A DNA stretch of 64,000 nucleotides, taken from positions 62,001 through 126,000 of the forward strand of contig NZ_HE978531.1 in assembly GCF_000311745.1 (NCBI RefSeq), in the 5' to 3' direction. Each line of letters opens with the position of its first letter. Positions within the stretch are counted from its first letter, which is position 1. The position numbers and the translations under genes were made by a program. The DNA is from Anaerococcus obesiensis ph10. GTDB lineage: Bacteria > Bacillota > Clostridia > Tissierellales > Peptoniphilaceae. Shown one piece after another: positions 35,542-44,252 of this stretch. The notes under the pieces were generated by a model. That model saw only the letters and a program-made list of their open reading frames with translations, was not told the origin of the DNA and did not search any database.

Positions 35542-36404
35542 TGGATGTAAATGAAAAATATATAAAAATCGCAAAAGAAATTTTAGAAAAAGGCTATGAC
35601 GAAGAAGAATTAAACAAAGAGGTAAGACCTGTTTGGGATGATGGAGAAAGTGCTTACACAAAATATTTGCCCCAACAAGTCGTAAGATATGAGAAAGGAG
35701 AATTGCCTCTAATAAGTTTAAGAAAAATTGCTTGGAAATCAGCTATAAAAGAAATTTTGTGGATTTATCAAGATAGGTCAAATGATGTAAATTTATTAAA
35801 AGAAAAATACAAAGTAAATTATTGGGATTCATGGAAAAATGAAGATGGCAATCTAGGAACAGCCTATGGCTATCAAATAAATAAAAAATTCAAATCACCA
35901 GAAACAGGACAAATGACAAATCAAATCGAACGTTTAATAGACCAAATAAAAAATAATCCTCTAAACAGAAGATTAATTATGAATTTGATTGATGTAGACG
36001 ATATGGCAGATATGACTTTGATACCATGTGCATTTTTGACAATGTGGACAGTAAGCGGAGAATATTTAAACCTTACTTTGGTACAAAGAAGTGGAGATTT
36101 TTTGGCAGCCGCAGCACCAGGAGGAATAAATGCTTTCCAATATTACGTTTTATTAAGAATGGTTGCCCAAGTTACAGGATATAAGGCAGGAGATTTTGTT
36201 CACTTTATTCAAAATTACCACATTTACAAAAAACACATACCAAGCGTAAAAAAAATATTAGAAATAAAAGTCGATGAAAAAAGTAAGCCAAGGCTTGAAA
36301 TAAATCCAGCTATAAAAGAATTTAAAGACTTTACAATAGATGATTTTAAATTAATAGACTATTATCCAGACCAAACAAAATACGACATAGATATTGCTTT
36401 GTAG
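35541..36404 (+). CDS. thyA: Thymidylate synthase (ThyA)
   Basis: A 287-residue folate-dependent thymidylate synthase that makes dTMP from dUMP. It carries the phosphate-binding RRLIMNL, the catalytic Cys163 in TLIPCAFLTMW, and LTLVQRSGDFLAAAAPGGINAFQYYVLL and HFIQNYHIYKKH near the substrate site. The residue after the catalytic Cys is Ala rather than the His common in E. coli-type enzymes, so this is a divergent branch of ThyA. The frame is open to 35502, but those codons cover the promoter. ATG 35541 fits the family N-terminus and may be leaderless. Confidence 0.9.
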   Translation: MDVNEKYIKIAKEILEKGYDEEELNKEVRPVWDDGESAYTKYLPQQVVRYEKGELPLISLRKIAWKSAIKEILWIYQDRSNDVNLLKEKYKVNYWDSWKNEDGNLGTAYGYQINKKFKSPETGQMTNQIERLIDQIKNNPLNRRLIMNLIDVDDMADMTLIPCAFLTMWTVSGEYLNLTLVQRSGDFLAAAAPGGINAFQYYVLLRMVAQVTGYKAGDFVHFIQNYHIYKKHIPSVKKILEIKVDEKSKPRLEINPAIKEFKDFTIDDFKLIDYYPDQTKYDIDIAL

Positions 36405-36455
36405 CTTGTTGCAAAGAAATATTTTTTAAGTATAGTCAATCGGTATGGAGGAATT

Positions 36456-36962
36456 ATGGAAAAAATAACTATAATTGGATCAGGAGGTTCTGGAAAATCA
36501 ACTCTTGCCAAACAGCTAGGAGAAAAGCTTAATATAGAAGTTTTTTACTTAAATAAAATATGGTGGATAAACGATAAAGATCACATTAGCGATGAGGAAT
36601 TTTTAAAAATTCAAAAAAATATAATAGAAAACAAAAAATCATTTATTTTTGACGGCTACTATCCAGACACTTTGGATTTAAGATTAAAGGCTAGTGATAC
36701 GATTATTTTTTTAGATTTTCCACCAGTAACAAATTTAAAAAGATCAGTAAAAAGATCACTAACAGAAAAAAATAATGAAGACGATCCAAGTCTAGATAGG
36801 ACTGAAAAATTAAATAAAGATTATATCTCTTGGCTATTAAACTTTGATAAAAACGAAAGAGATAAAATCCTAGAAAAATTAAATAAGTTAAAATTAGAAA
36901 AAAAGATTGTAATAATAGACAATGACAATAAAAAAGATTTGTTTTTACAATCTATTGCATAA
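36456..36962 (+). CDS. Small P-loop kinase (adenylate-kinase-like, FlaR/topology-modulation type)
   Basis: A 168-residue P-loop protein. Walker A is GSGGSGKSTLAKQLGEKL at the N-terminus; FIFDGYYPDTLDLRL and TIIFLDFPP form the middle. Its layout resembles proteins annotated as DNA topology modulation protein FlaR or small nucleoside/shikimate-like kinases. The substrate is not known. TATGGAGGAATT precedes the ATG. It probably follows thyA in one transcript, 51 bases downstream. Confidence 0.75.
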   Translation: MEKITIIGSGGSGKSTLAKQLGEKLNIEVFYLNKIWWINDKDHISDEEFLKIQKNIIENKKSFIFDGYYPDTLDLRLKASDTIIFLDFPPVTNLKRSVKRSLTEKNNEDDPSLDRTEKLNKDYISWLLNFDKNERDKILEKLNKLKLEKKIVIIDNDNKKDLFLQSIA

Positions 36963-36988
36963 AAAAAGAGCTTAAAGCTCTTTTTTTA
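36961..36988. terminator. Terminator between the P-loop kinase and PBP1A genes
   Basis: AAAGAGCTTAAAGCTCTTT is a short perfect palindrome with A's before and T's after, placed between converging genes. Confidence 0.85.
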
Positions 36989-37006
36989 ATGTAAATTATT
37001 TTTATA

Positions 37007-39886
37007 TTATTGACCATTATTTGTATTGTTTTTATTATTTTTATTTTCTTTATTATCTTTAGATTTTTCATCCTTATCTTTTTTATCCTTTTCATTAGAA
37101 TTGTCGTCTGATTTTGGCTTTTCAGCTCCTAAAGGAGAATACATATAAGGAATATTATATTTCCAATCTTCTGGTATTATTCCATCCCATTTATTAGGAT
37201 CATAAGATTTTTTTCTATCAACAAAGGCTCTAGTTGCTTGTAAGGATTTAGGGGTTTTATTTGTTGCAAGCAAATTGTTTCTTTTATCAACTGTGATCCA
37301 AACGTGCATATCATCTTCATCTTTTGGAAGATTGTCTTTTGTAAATATTTCATCTTTGACAGTGCCTCTAGGATCTGAATAAGATGCATAGGTTGGAAGT
37401 TTTCCGCTTATTGTATCAACTTTTGCATGGATTATTCCTTCTGGCTCTTCGAATTTTGCAGTTTCATATTCTTCTAAAAGATTTCTATTAACTACATTCC
37501 ACATACTAGCTGCTCTATTATATGAATAGCCATTTAAAGATAAATTTTGATCGTCAGACCCCATCCAAACTCCAACTGTATAATAAGGACTATATCCTAC
37601 ACACCAAAAATCAACACTATCATCACTAGTACCAGTTTTGGTAGCATAATCAGTACCATCTAAGTAGATAGTCTGGTAACTTTCTCCAGTTGATTGTAAA
37701 GCAGATGTTATTTGATAAGCAGTTTCTGGACTAGTAACCTTATTTTTATTGATTTTATTTGAATCAAAAATTACTTTATTTCTATTATCTTCAATTTTAG
37801 AAAAAGTTAGAGGTTCAATATACTCTCCGCCATTTGCAAGAGCTGCGTATGCTGCAGTCATATCTAAAACTGATAGACCTCTTGTCATTGCTCCAAGTCC
37901 TAACGCTGCTAAATTTTCATCGTTATGAGCGCTATCTTCTTCTTTAGTAATAAAATTATCATTTTTATCTTTTTTTATTAAACCAAAGTTTTCGAGATAT
38001 TCTTTTGATTTATCTATTCCTATATCTTTAAGGGTTCTAACTGCGTTAGTATTAATTGAATATACCAAAGAATCTCTTAAACTTACAATACCTTTGTAAT
38101 ATTTATATACATTTTCTGGCCAAATTTCTCCTTGTTCATTTCTCATAAATGGAACATCATCAATCCCAGTTGCCAAATTATATCCGTTGTCTAAAGCTGG
38201 GGTATAGGTAGCTAGAGGTTTAATTGAGGAGCCAGGTTGTCTTGGCTGATCTATGGCTCTATTTAGTGTTTTAAGACCTTTTTGATCACGTCCACCAACA
38301 ACAGCTTTTACTTCTCCATTTTTATGGTCAATTACAACAGTAGATGATTGTGGCTGAATAACTCCTTCAAGATCAATATCATAATAAGATTTATTAAAAG
38401 AATAAGATCCTGATTCGTTTTTTGTAATTAAATCTTTGTGTGCTTTTAAATATTTTGATGTAATTATAATTGAGCCATCATTTCCTTTTTTGACATTTTC
38501 GTTTGAAGTTAATTGTATTAAGCCTGTTTTATGAGTTCTTAGATTTGAATTTTTGTCATCTAATGTATAAAATTTTTTCAAAATTATATTAGTTTGGTCT
38601 AGGCGAACTTTGTTTGAATTTATTATGAAATTTTCATTTTCATCAAAGTAGGCTTCATCAGCTGACAAAGTAAAATCATTGTTATCATTAATAACATTTG
38701 ATTTTGCATAGTATAAAACTTCTCCTTGTTCGTTAATAATATTTCCAAAATTATCATATAGTAGAGAAAGTAATGGGGCATTATACCAGCCTTGAGTGTT
38801 TCCCATTATATATTCTGAAAAATCATCATAAATATTTTCAAGTTGTTCTTGCATTTTTGTATCTATAGTAGTTGTAATTTTTAAACCACCATAATACAAC
38901 TTGTTATAAGCTTGTTTTTCATCAATATCATAAAGTTCTTGTAGTTTTTCTACTACTTGTTTTTCTAAAAGTGTATTAAAATAAGAAGCCATTAATGGTT
39001 TTTTGTCTTTCGGTGGCTTAATATTGCTAGCTACATCTTCGTTTAAAGCTTGTTGATATTCTTTTTGAGAAATATATCCTTCTTCTTTCATTTTTAAAAG
39101 AACATCTTTTTGTCTTTCAAATGGTTTTGGATTATAAATAGCTGCATATTTTTGTCCATCTATTGAAAATTCTCCTAAAACTCTTTGGTTTGTAACTTCA
39201 GATGTTGGGATTGATTTAAATAAAGCAAATTCTGTAGGGGATTGAACGATTCCTGCAATGGCTGCGCATTCGGCAAGTGTTAATTCTCCTACGTCTTTTG
39301 AAAAATATGTTTGAGCTGCAGCCTGAACTCCATAAACATTTTGTCCTAGAAAAACTCTATTCATATAAGCTTCGAGTATTTCATCTTTGTTTAAATTTTT
39401 TTCGATTTCTAGGGCAAGAAATATTTCCTTAATTTTTCTTTCATAAGTTTGGTCGTTTGAAAGATAAGTGTTTCTTGCAAGCTGTTGAGTTAGAGTTGAT
39501 CCGCCTCTTACTATTGATCCGCTTTTTAAATTTTGAAAAGCAGAACCAATTATTGACATTGGATCAATTCCACCATGTTTGTAAAATCTTCTGTCTTCAA
39601 CTGCTACAAAAGCATTTTTCATATTTTCAGGAATTTTATCGTAATCAACAATTTCCCTATTTTCGCTAGTCCTAATAGAATCAATTTCATTTCCATCTTT
39701 ATCAACTATAGTTGAATTTTCACTCATTTCATATTTTATATTATCGGGATTAACCTTTGGAGATTTTTTCATAACCTCAATTATTCCTCCGCCAACTAAT
39801 CCTGCAAATATAGTTGCCAATATGCCTAAGGCAAAAAACGCTATAAGTAAAACTTTTAAAACTATAGAGGAAATTTTTTTATTCAT
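37007..39886 (-). CDS. Class A penicillin-binding protein 1A
   Basis: A 959-residue bifunctional peptidoglycan synthase. A membrane anchor (about 10-35) is followed by the glycosyltransferase domain: catalytic Glu in AVEDRRFYKHGGID, then GGSTLTQQLARN and YMNRVFLGQNVYG. The transpeptidase domain has SSIK (near 554, nucleophile Ser), SIN (near 609) and KTGT (near 749). An unusually large insert of about 150 residues, rich in Asn and Asp, lies between the two domains (around 370-510). The low-complexity tail (KSDDNSNEKDKKDKDEK...) is Lys/Asn-rich. GGAGGTCAAA precedes the ATG. It stands alone, converging on the P-loop kinase gene. Confidence 0.93.
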   Translation of the reverse strand: MNKKISSIVLKVLLIAFFALGILATIFAGLVGGGIIEVMKKSPKVNPDNIKYEMSENSTIVDKDGNEIDSIRTSENREIVDYDKIPENMKNAFVAVEDRRFYKHGGIDPMSIIGSAFQNLKSGSIVRGGSTLTQQLARNTYLSNDQTYERKIKEIFLALEIEKNLNKDEILEAYMNRVFLGQNVYGVQAAAQTYFSKDVGELTLAECAAIAGIVQSPTEFALFKSIPTSEVTNQRVLGEFSIDGQKYAAIYNPKPFERQKDVLLKMKEEGYISQKEYQQALNEDVASNIKPPKDKKPLMASYFNTLLEKQVVEKLQELYDIDEKQAYNKLYYGGLKITTTIDTKMQEQLENIYDDFSEYIMGNTQGWYNAPLLSLLYDNFGNIINEQGEVLYYAKSNVINDNNDFTLSADEAYFDENENFIINSNKVRLDQTNIILKKFYTLDDKNSNLRTHKTGLIQLTSNENVKKGNDGSIIITSKYLKAHKDLITKNESGSYSFNKSYYDIDLEGVIQPQSSTVVIDHKNGEVKAVVGGRDQKGLKTLNRAIDQPRQPGSSIKPLATYTPALDNGYNLATGIDDVPFMRNEQGEIWPENVYKYYKGIVSLRDSLVYSINTNAVRTLKDIGIDKSKEYLENFGLIKKDKNDNFITKEEDSAHNDENLAALGLGAMTRGLSVLDMTAAYAALANGGEYIEPLTFSKIEDNRNKVIFDSNKINKNKVTSPETAYQITSALQSTGESYQTIYLDGTDYATKTGTSDDSVDFWCVGYSPYYTVGVWMGSDDQNLSLNGYSYNRAASMWNVVNRNLLEEYETAKFEEPEGIIHAKVDTISGKLPTYASYSDPRGTVKDEIFTKDNLPKDEDDMHVWITVDKRNNLLATNKTPKSLQATRAFVDRKKSYDPNKWDGIIPEDWKYNIPYMYSPLGAEKPKSDDNSNEKDKKDKDEKSKDNKENKNNKNNTNNGQ

Positions 39887-40066
39887 TTTGACCTCCTTGC
39901 TTAAAGTCTTTATTTTTTATTTCAAATTAATCATAAATTTAAACTTATTATTATTTTATCATTTTTTAAAAATTTAATCTATTTTATTCAAATAAATATT
40001 GGAGATTATTTTTAGATTCTTTAATTTGATTCAATAAATTGTATAATCTTAATAGAAAGGAAGTTT

Positions 40067-41302
40067 ATGCAAGAAGTTATACAAGTAAATGTTTTTGAAA
40101 AAAATGAAAATCCAAATAAAGAGTTTGAGCTTGAATCATTAATTAACACAGCAGGCGGAAAATCTGTTGCAAAAATCAGTCAAGTTATTTCGAAAGTAAA
40201 TCCTGCCTACTACATAGGTTCTGGAAAAGTTTCTGAAATTGAAGATATAGCAAAAAAATTAGATGTAAAAACTGTAGTTTTTGATGTGGAGCTTTCGGCA
40301 TCTCAACTTAGAAATCTTGAAGAGAAAATGAAACTTCACGTCGTTGATTGGACAACTTTAATTTTGGATATTTTTGCTCAAAGAGCAAATACAAAAGAAG
40401 CAAAATTAAAAATTAAACTTGCTCAATTAAAATATCAGTTGCCAAGAATTAACAAATGGTTTGCTTATCTTTCTCGTCAATCAGGTGGAATTGGAACAAG
40501 AGGACCAGGCGAAACTATGCTTGAAACTGATAAGAGAGCTATAGTTCGTGATATAAGAAGTCTTGAAGAAAAACTAAAAGATTTGGAAAAAACAAAAAGT
40601 GTAAATAGAAAATCAAGAGATAAGATTTTAAATATTTCACTTTTGGGCTACACCAACGCAGGAAAATCTACAATATTAAATAATATGCTAAAAATTTTTG
40701 GTAAAGAAAAATATGTATATTCTGATGATTTGTTGTTTGCAACTTTGGATACATCAACAAGAAGACTAGATTTTTCAAATACCAAGGTTACTTTGACTGA
40801 TACAGTAGGATTTATTGATAATTTGTCAAAAGAATTAAATGATTCTTTTCTTACAACGCTTGAGGAAATAAAATTTTCAGATATGCTTTTAGTTGTCATA
40901 GATTCATCATACGATATTGAAACTCAGTTGAAAACAATAGATAAGGCTTTGGATGATATTGACGTTGGAAATAAAAAAATTCTTTATGTTTTTAATAAAA
41001 TAGACAAAATAGAAAATGATACACTTCTTTTAGGATATAAGAGAAAAGAAGAAAAAATTTATATATCAGCAAAAAATCAAGATGATATTATAAAATTGAA
41101 AGAAAAAATTGTTGATGTTATAAAAGATGATTATATAAAAGTAAAAATGAAAATACCATACGAAGATGGTAAAGTTTTAGATTATATAATGACAAATTAC
41201 GACATTGACAATAAAGATTATGATGAGAGTTCATCAATATTAGAGTTTGATATTTCAAAGAAAGACTACAATAAATATGAAAGATATATCGAGAAAAATT
41301 AG
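40067..41302 (+). CDS. hflX: GTPase HflX
   Basis: A 411-residue ribosome-associated GTPase. The N-terminal HflX domain contains NPAYYIGSGKVSEI and VFDVELSASQLRNLEE, then RLSRQSGG-type glycine-rich loop GGIGTRGPGETMLETDKR. The G domain has P-loop GYTNAGKST (194-202), DTVGFIDNL and FNKIDKI. HflX splits or rescues ribosomes under stress. AAAGGAAG precedes the ATG. Its 3' end overlaps the IMPACT-family gene by 26 bases. Confidence 0.94.
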   Translation: MQEVIQVNVFEKNENPNKEFELESLINTAGGKSVAKISQVISKVNPAYYIGSGKVSEIEDIAKKLDVKTVVFDVELSASQLRNLEEKMKLHVVDWTTLILDIFAQRANTKEAKLKIKLAQLKYQLPRINKWFAYLSRQSGGIGTRGPGETMLETDKRAIVRDIRSLEEKLKDLEKTKSVNRKSRDKILNISLLGYTNAGKSTILNNMLKIFGKEKYVYSDDLLFATLDTSTRRLDFSNTKVTLTDTVGFIDNLSKELNDSFLTTLEEIKFSDMLLVVIDSSYDIETQLKTIDKALDDIDVGNKKILYVFNKIDKIENDTLLLGYKRKEEKIYISAKNQDDIIKLKEKIVDVIKDDYIKVKMKIPYEDGKVLDYIMTNYDIDNKDYDESSSILEFDISKKDYNKYERYIEKN

Positions 41303-41924
41303 CGAAGATTATAAAACCATCAAGGGCGAAATTAAAGATGAATTTGAAATAGAAAAATCAATTTTTATCACTAATATGAAATATGTGGAAAGCGAAAAAG
41401 ATGCCATTTCTTTTATTGAAAAAATCAAAGAAAAATACAAGGATGCCAACCACAATTGCCATGCATATATAATAAATGAAAAACCAGAAATAAAAAGATA
41501 TTCTGATGATGGAGAGCCACAAGGCTCAGCAGGTCTTCCCATGCTTTCGGTTTTAGAAAAAGAAAAACTTTTTAATGTAGTTGCAATTGTAACTAGGTAT
41601 TTTGGTGGTAAAAAACTTGGGAAAGGCGGTCTAGTAAGAGCATACACAAGAGGAGTTTCAGATTGCCTTGATGGAAATATTACTTGTAGAAAAATTTTTG
41701 TAGAAAGTAAAATAATTTTCGATTATAATTTACTAGGAATAATAGAAAACTTCCTAAATGAGGAAAAATATATTATTATAGAAAAGGACTTTCTTGAAAA
41801 TGTTAGAATAAATTTATATATTAAAAAGGAAGATTTTGAAAAATTTGAAAAAAAACTTATTGATATGACATCATCGAATATAATAATAGAAAAAATTGAT
41901 GAAATAATGTTATACGAAGATTAA
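41277..41924 (+). CDS. IMPACT-family protein (YigZ/YvyE, UPF0029)
   Basis: A 215-residue protein. The UPF0029 core is clear: IEKSIFITNMKYVESEKDAISFIEKIKEKYKDANHNCHAYI, RYSDDGEPQGSAGLPML and VVAIVTRYFGGKKLGKGGLVRAYTRG. A DUF1949 ferredoxin-like domain follows. Its role in bacteria is unclear; eukaryotic IMPACT affects translation control. The frame opens at TTG 41247, but ATG 41277 gives the usual start. It overlaps hflX, and its own ribosome binding site is weak, so translational coupling is likely. Confidence 0.88.
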   Translation: MKDISRKISEDYKTIKGEIKDEFEIEKSIFITNMKYVESEKDAISFIEKIKEKYKDANHNCHAYIINEKPEIKRYSDDGEPQGSAGLPMLSVLEKEKLFNVVAIVTRYFGGKKLGKGGLVRAYTRGVSDCLDGNITCRKIFVESKIIFDYNLLGIIENFLNEEKYIIIEKDFLENVRINLYIKKEDFEKFEKKLIDMTSSNIIIEKIDEIMLYED

Positions 41925-41938
41925 AAATAGGAGGAAAT

Positions 41939-42676
41939 ATGTCAGGACATAATAAGTGGAGCAAAATTAAAAATAAAAAAGGTAGTGAAGACGCAAGACG
42001 TGGAAAAATTTTTACAAAACTTGGTAGAAATATTTCAGTTGCAGTAAGAGAAGGTGGAGATAATCCAGAATATAATCCAGCTTTGAAAGCAGCAATCGAC
42101 AAGGCAAAAGCAGAAAATATGCCAAATGATAATATAGAAAGAGCAATAAAAAAAGCAAGCGGCGACACAAGCGGGGCAAATTTTGAAAGAATAATTTACG
42201 AAGGCTATGCCAAAGATGGAGTAGCTGTAATTGTAGATTGTCTTACAGACAATAAAAATAGAACAGCTCCAGATATTAGACACATTTTTGATAAAAACGG
42301 TGGAAATCTTGGAACAGATGGTTCAGTTATGTTTATGTTTAACAGAAAAGGACTTATTGAAATCGAAAAAGATGAAATTGATTTTGATGAATTGATGTTA
42401 GAAGTTATTGATTTTGGAGCAGAAGACGTAACAGACGAAGGAGATGTTTATCAAATAATAACAAGCGTTGAAGACTTCCAAACAGTTCTTGATGGAATAA
42501 AAAAAGAAAATTATAAACTTGCAAAGGCAGATATTTCATATATAGCAGATAATTTGATTGATGCACAAGAATCAAATAATAAACAAATAATGAAATTAAT
42601 TGATGCCCTTGAAGATAACGATGACGTTCAAGAAGTTTATACAAATTGGAATGTGCCAGATAATATAGAAGAATAA
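41939..42676 (+). CDS. yebC: YebC/PmpR-family regulator
   Basis: A 245-residue protein with the hallmark opening SGHNKWSKIKNKKGSEDARRGKIFTKLGR, followed by GGDNPEYNPALKAAIDKAKAENMPNDNIERAIKKA and GYAKDGVAVIVDCLTDNKNRT. Family members act as transcription regulators, and some help ribosomes through proline stretches. TAGGAGGAAAT is one of the best ribosome binding sites in the window. The gene sits in the hflX-yigZ-yebC-lgt run. Confidence 0.95.
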   Translation: MSGHNKWSKIKNKKGSEDARRGKIFTKLGRNISVAVREGGDNPEYNPALKAAIDKAKAENMPNDNIERAIKKASGDTSGANFERIIYEGYAKDGVAVIVDCLTDNKNRTAPDIRHIFDKNGGNLGTDGSVMFMFNRKGLIEIEKDEIDFDELMLEVIDFGAEDVTDEGDVYQIITSVEDFQTVLDGIKKENYKLAKADISYIADNLIDAQESNNKQIMKLIDALEDNDDVQEVYTNWNVPDNIEE

Positions 42677-42677
42677 T

Positions 42678-43439
42678 ATGTTAAATTTTAATATAGATAG
42701 AGTAGCATTTTCTCTTTTTGGAATTGATATATATTGGTATGCAATATTAATTATTACCGGAGTTTTAATTGGAGCAAAATTTGCCCAAAAAGAATTTGTA
42801 AAAAGAGGATTTAAAGAAGATTTTATTTACGACTTACTTTTTGTGATTTTGCCACTTGCAATTATTGGAGCAAGAGCTTGGTATGTGATTTTTGAATGGG
42901 ATATGTATAAAAATAATCCAATTCAAATTTTAAATTTCAGAGCAGGAGGACTTGCTATCCACGGAGGAATTTTATTTGCAATAATTGGTATTTATTTTTA
43001 TGCCAAGAAAAAAGAAATTCCTTTGATAGATATTTTAGATGTAATGGCACCATCTTTAGCCTTTGGTCAAGCTATCGGAAGGTGGGGTAATTTTGTAAAT
43101 GGAGAAGCACATGGGACTGCTACAAATTTGCCATGGGCAATAATAGTTGATGGAGTAAAAGTTCATCCTACATTTTTGTATGAATCAATTGGAGATTTTT
43201 TAATATTTTTATTTTTAATAAATTATAGGAAAAAAAATCCAAAAAAAGGAATTCAAACAGCAATATATTTTATCGCTTACGGAATTTTGAGATTTTTTGT
43301 AGAAGGACTTAGAACAGATTCTCTAATGATAGGGCCAATAAGAATGGCACAACTTACAAGTGTGATTTATTTAATCGTAGGAATTTATTTGTTTGTAAAA
43401 TATAAAAATATAAACTTAAAACCATATATAAAAAAATAA
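42678..43439 (+). CDS. lgt: Prolipoprotein diacylglyceryl transferase
   Basis: A 253-residue membrane enzyme that attaches diacylglycerol to the lipobox Cys of prelipoproteins, such as the TlpA-like lipoprotein of this window. About seven helices are visible, with FRAGGLAIHGGILF and the signature GRWGNFVNGEAHG. HPTFLYESIGDFLIF and YGILRFFVEGLRTD complete the pattern. It starts one base after yebC, so the two are co-translated. The stop lies at the edge of the first hairpin of the repeat element downstream. Confidence 0.95.
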   Translation: MLNFNIDRVAFSLFGIDIYWYAILIITGVLIGAKFAQKEFVKRGFKEDFIYDLLFVILPLAIIGARAWYVIFEWDMYKNNPIQILNFRAGGLAIHGGILFAIIGIYFYAKKKEIPLIDILDVMAPSLAFGQAIGRWGNFVNGEAHGTATNLPWAIIVDGVKVHPTFLYESIGDFLIFLFLINYRKKNPKKGIQTAIYFIAYGILRFFVEGLRTDSLMIGPIRMAQLTSVIYLIVGIYLFVKYKNINLKPYIKK

Positions 43440-43669
43440 ACAGCTTAGGCTGTTTCATAGCGTAGACAAACCCTCAAGCACGAATATCTGACTCCAAAAA
43501 TTGTTGATTTCTAAATTTCAAAATTCTAAAATCGCAAACTCGCTAACGCTCAAACAATGCGATTTTGACGAATTTTTCAATTTGAAATCAAATCAATTTT
43601 TTCCGTATGATATTCTTAGCATGAGGGTTTGTATACTTTGTCGATATTCTTAAACAGCTTCGGCTGTTT
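43438..43669. repeat. Long-hairpin repeat element bracketed by duplicated terminator hairpins
   Basis: The 370-base gap between lgt and mraZ holds no gene. Two 18-bp copies of AAACAGCTT(A/C)GGCTGTTT, each a hairpin, lie at 43438-43455 and 43652-43669 as direct repeats with one mismatch. Between them ACAAACCCTCA (43466-43476) pairs with TGAGGGTTTGT (43622-43632). The inner sequence continues as an imperfect stem (GAATATC, AAAAATTG, GATTT, AAATCGCA arms) to a tip around 43535-43560. The layout suggests a miniature non-coding mobile or REP-like element inserted at the lgt terminator. Confidence 0.7.
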
Positions 43670-43674
43670 TTTTA
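43652..43674 (+). terminator. Terminator hairpin downstream of lgt (second copy)
   Basis: AAACAGC-TTCG-GCTGTTT ends in a T run, forming a good terminator with a stable TTCG loop. The first copy (43438-43455) has the same stem but only three T's before other sequence. Confidence 0.8.
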
Positions 43675-43788
43675 TTTTTAAATTTTATTTTGGGAATTCA
43701 AACCACTTTTTTTAAAAAATATAAAAAAATTAAAAATTTCAAAAAAATTTTAAAAAATAAATTTTTTAATCCTTTACAATTTACAGAT

Positions 43789-43834
43789 TTTGGTATAAAA
43801 TATATGTGAAGTGGAAATAAGTGGTAGAAGGTGG
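43789..43834 (+). promoter_or_regulatory. Promoter and MraZ operator of the dcw cluster
   Basis: An extended -10 (TGG-TATAAA, 43792-43799) with TTTACA upstream would start transcription near 43806. GTGG follows three times, at 43811, 43821 and 43831, spaced exactly 10 bases. MraZ proteins bind tandem GTGG/TGGG repeats ahead of their own operon, so this is very probably the autoregulatory site. The last copy is also part of the ribosome binding site (AGGTGGGTC) of mraZ. Confidence 0.78.
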
Positions 43835-43837
43835 GTC

Positions 43838-44251
43838 ATGTTTTTAGGAGAATTCATTCACAAATTAGATTCTAAAAATAGAATAATGATGCCAAGTGAA
43901 TTTAGAGATGATCTTGGTAATGAATTTTATGTAACCAAGGGCCCAGAACGCTCATTAGTTTTGTATACTATTGAGGAATTTGAAAAACGTGCTAAAAAGT
44001 ACGAAGAATTATCCTACCAAAATAAAAACAACAGGGCGATAAAAAGATTGTTTTTTTCTTCCACTATCAAGGCTTATTTGGATAAACAAGGGCGAGTTTT
44101 ATTAAATAAGCAATTACGCGACTATGCTAATTTAGGCAAAGAGGCTATTATAATCGGAAATAATTCAAACATAGAAATATGGGATTTGAATAATTGGAAT
44201 GATTATATTGGTGATGTTGAAGTGAACTTATCAGAAATTATGGATCAGTAA
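43838..44251 (+). CDS. mraZ: Transcriptional regulator MraZ
   Basis: A 137-residue protein with two SpoVT/AbrB-like half-domains: MFLGEFIHKLDSKNRIMMPSEFRDDLG...VTKGPERSLVLYTIEEFEK and FFSSTIKAYLDKQGRVLLNKQLRDYANLGKEAIIIGNNSNIEIWD. It is a DNA-binding regulator that represses its own dcw operon. The frame opens at GTG 43811, but that region is the operator. ATG 43838 has AAGGTGGG before it and gives the conserved MFxGE start. It is the first gene of the cluster, one base before rsmH. Confidence 0.95.
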   Translation: MFLGEFIHKLDSKNRIMMPSEFRDDLGNEFYVTKGPERSLVLYTIEEFEKRAKKYEELSYQNKNNRAIKRLFFSSTIKAYLDKQGRVLLNKQLRDYANLGKEAIIIGNNSNIEIWDLNNWNDYIGDVEVNLSEIMDQ

Positions 44252-44252
44252 T

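Noticed and set aside
43438-43669. A riboswitch or CRISPR-like repeat in the lgt-mraZ gap
   Set aside because: There are only two direct repeats, both terminator hairpins, and the long inverted arms fit a hairpin element rather than a known aptamer or spacer array.
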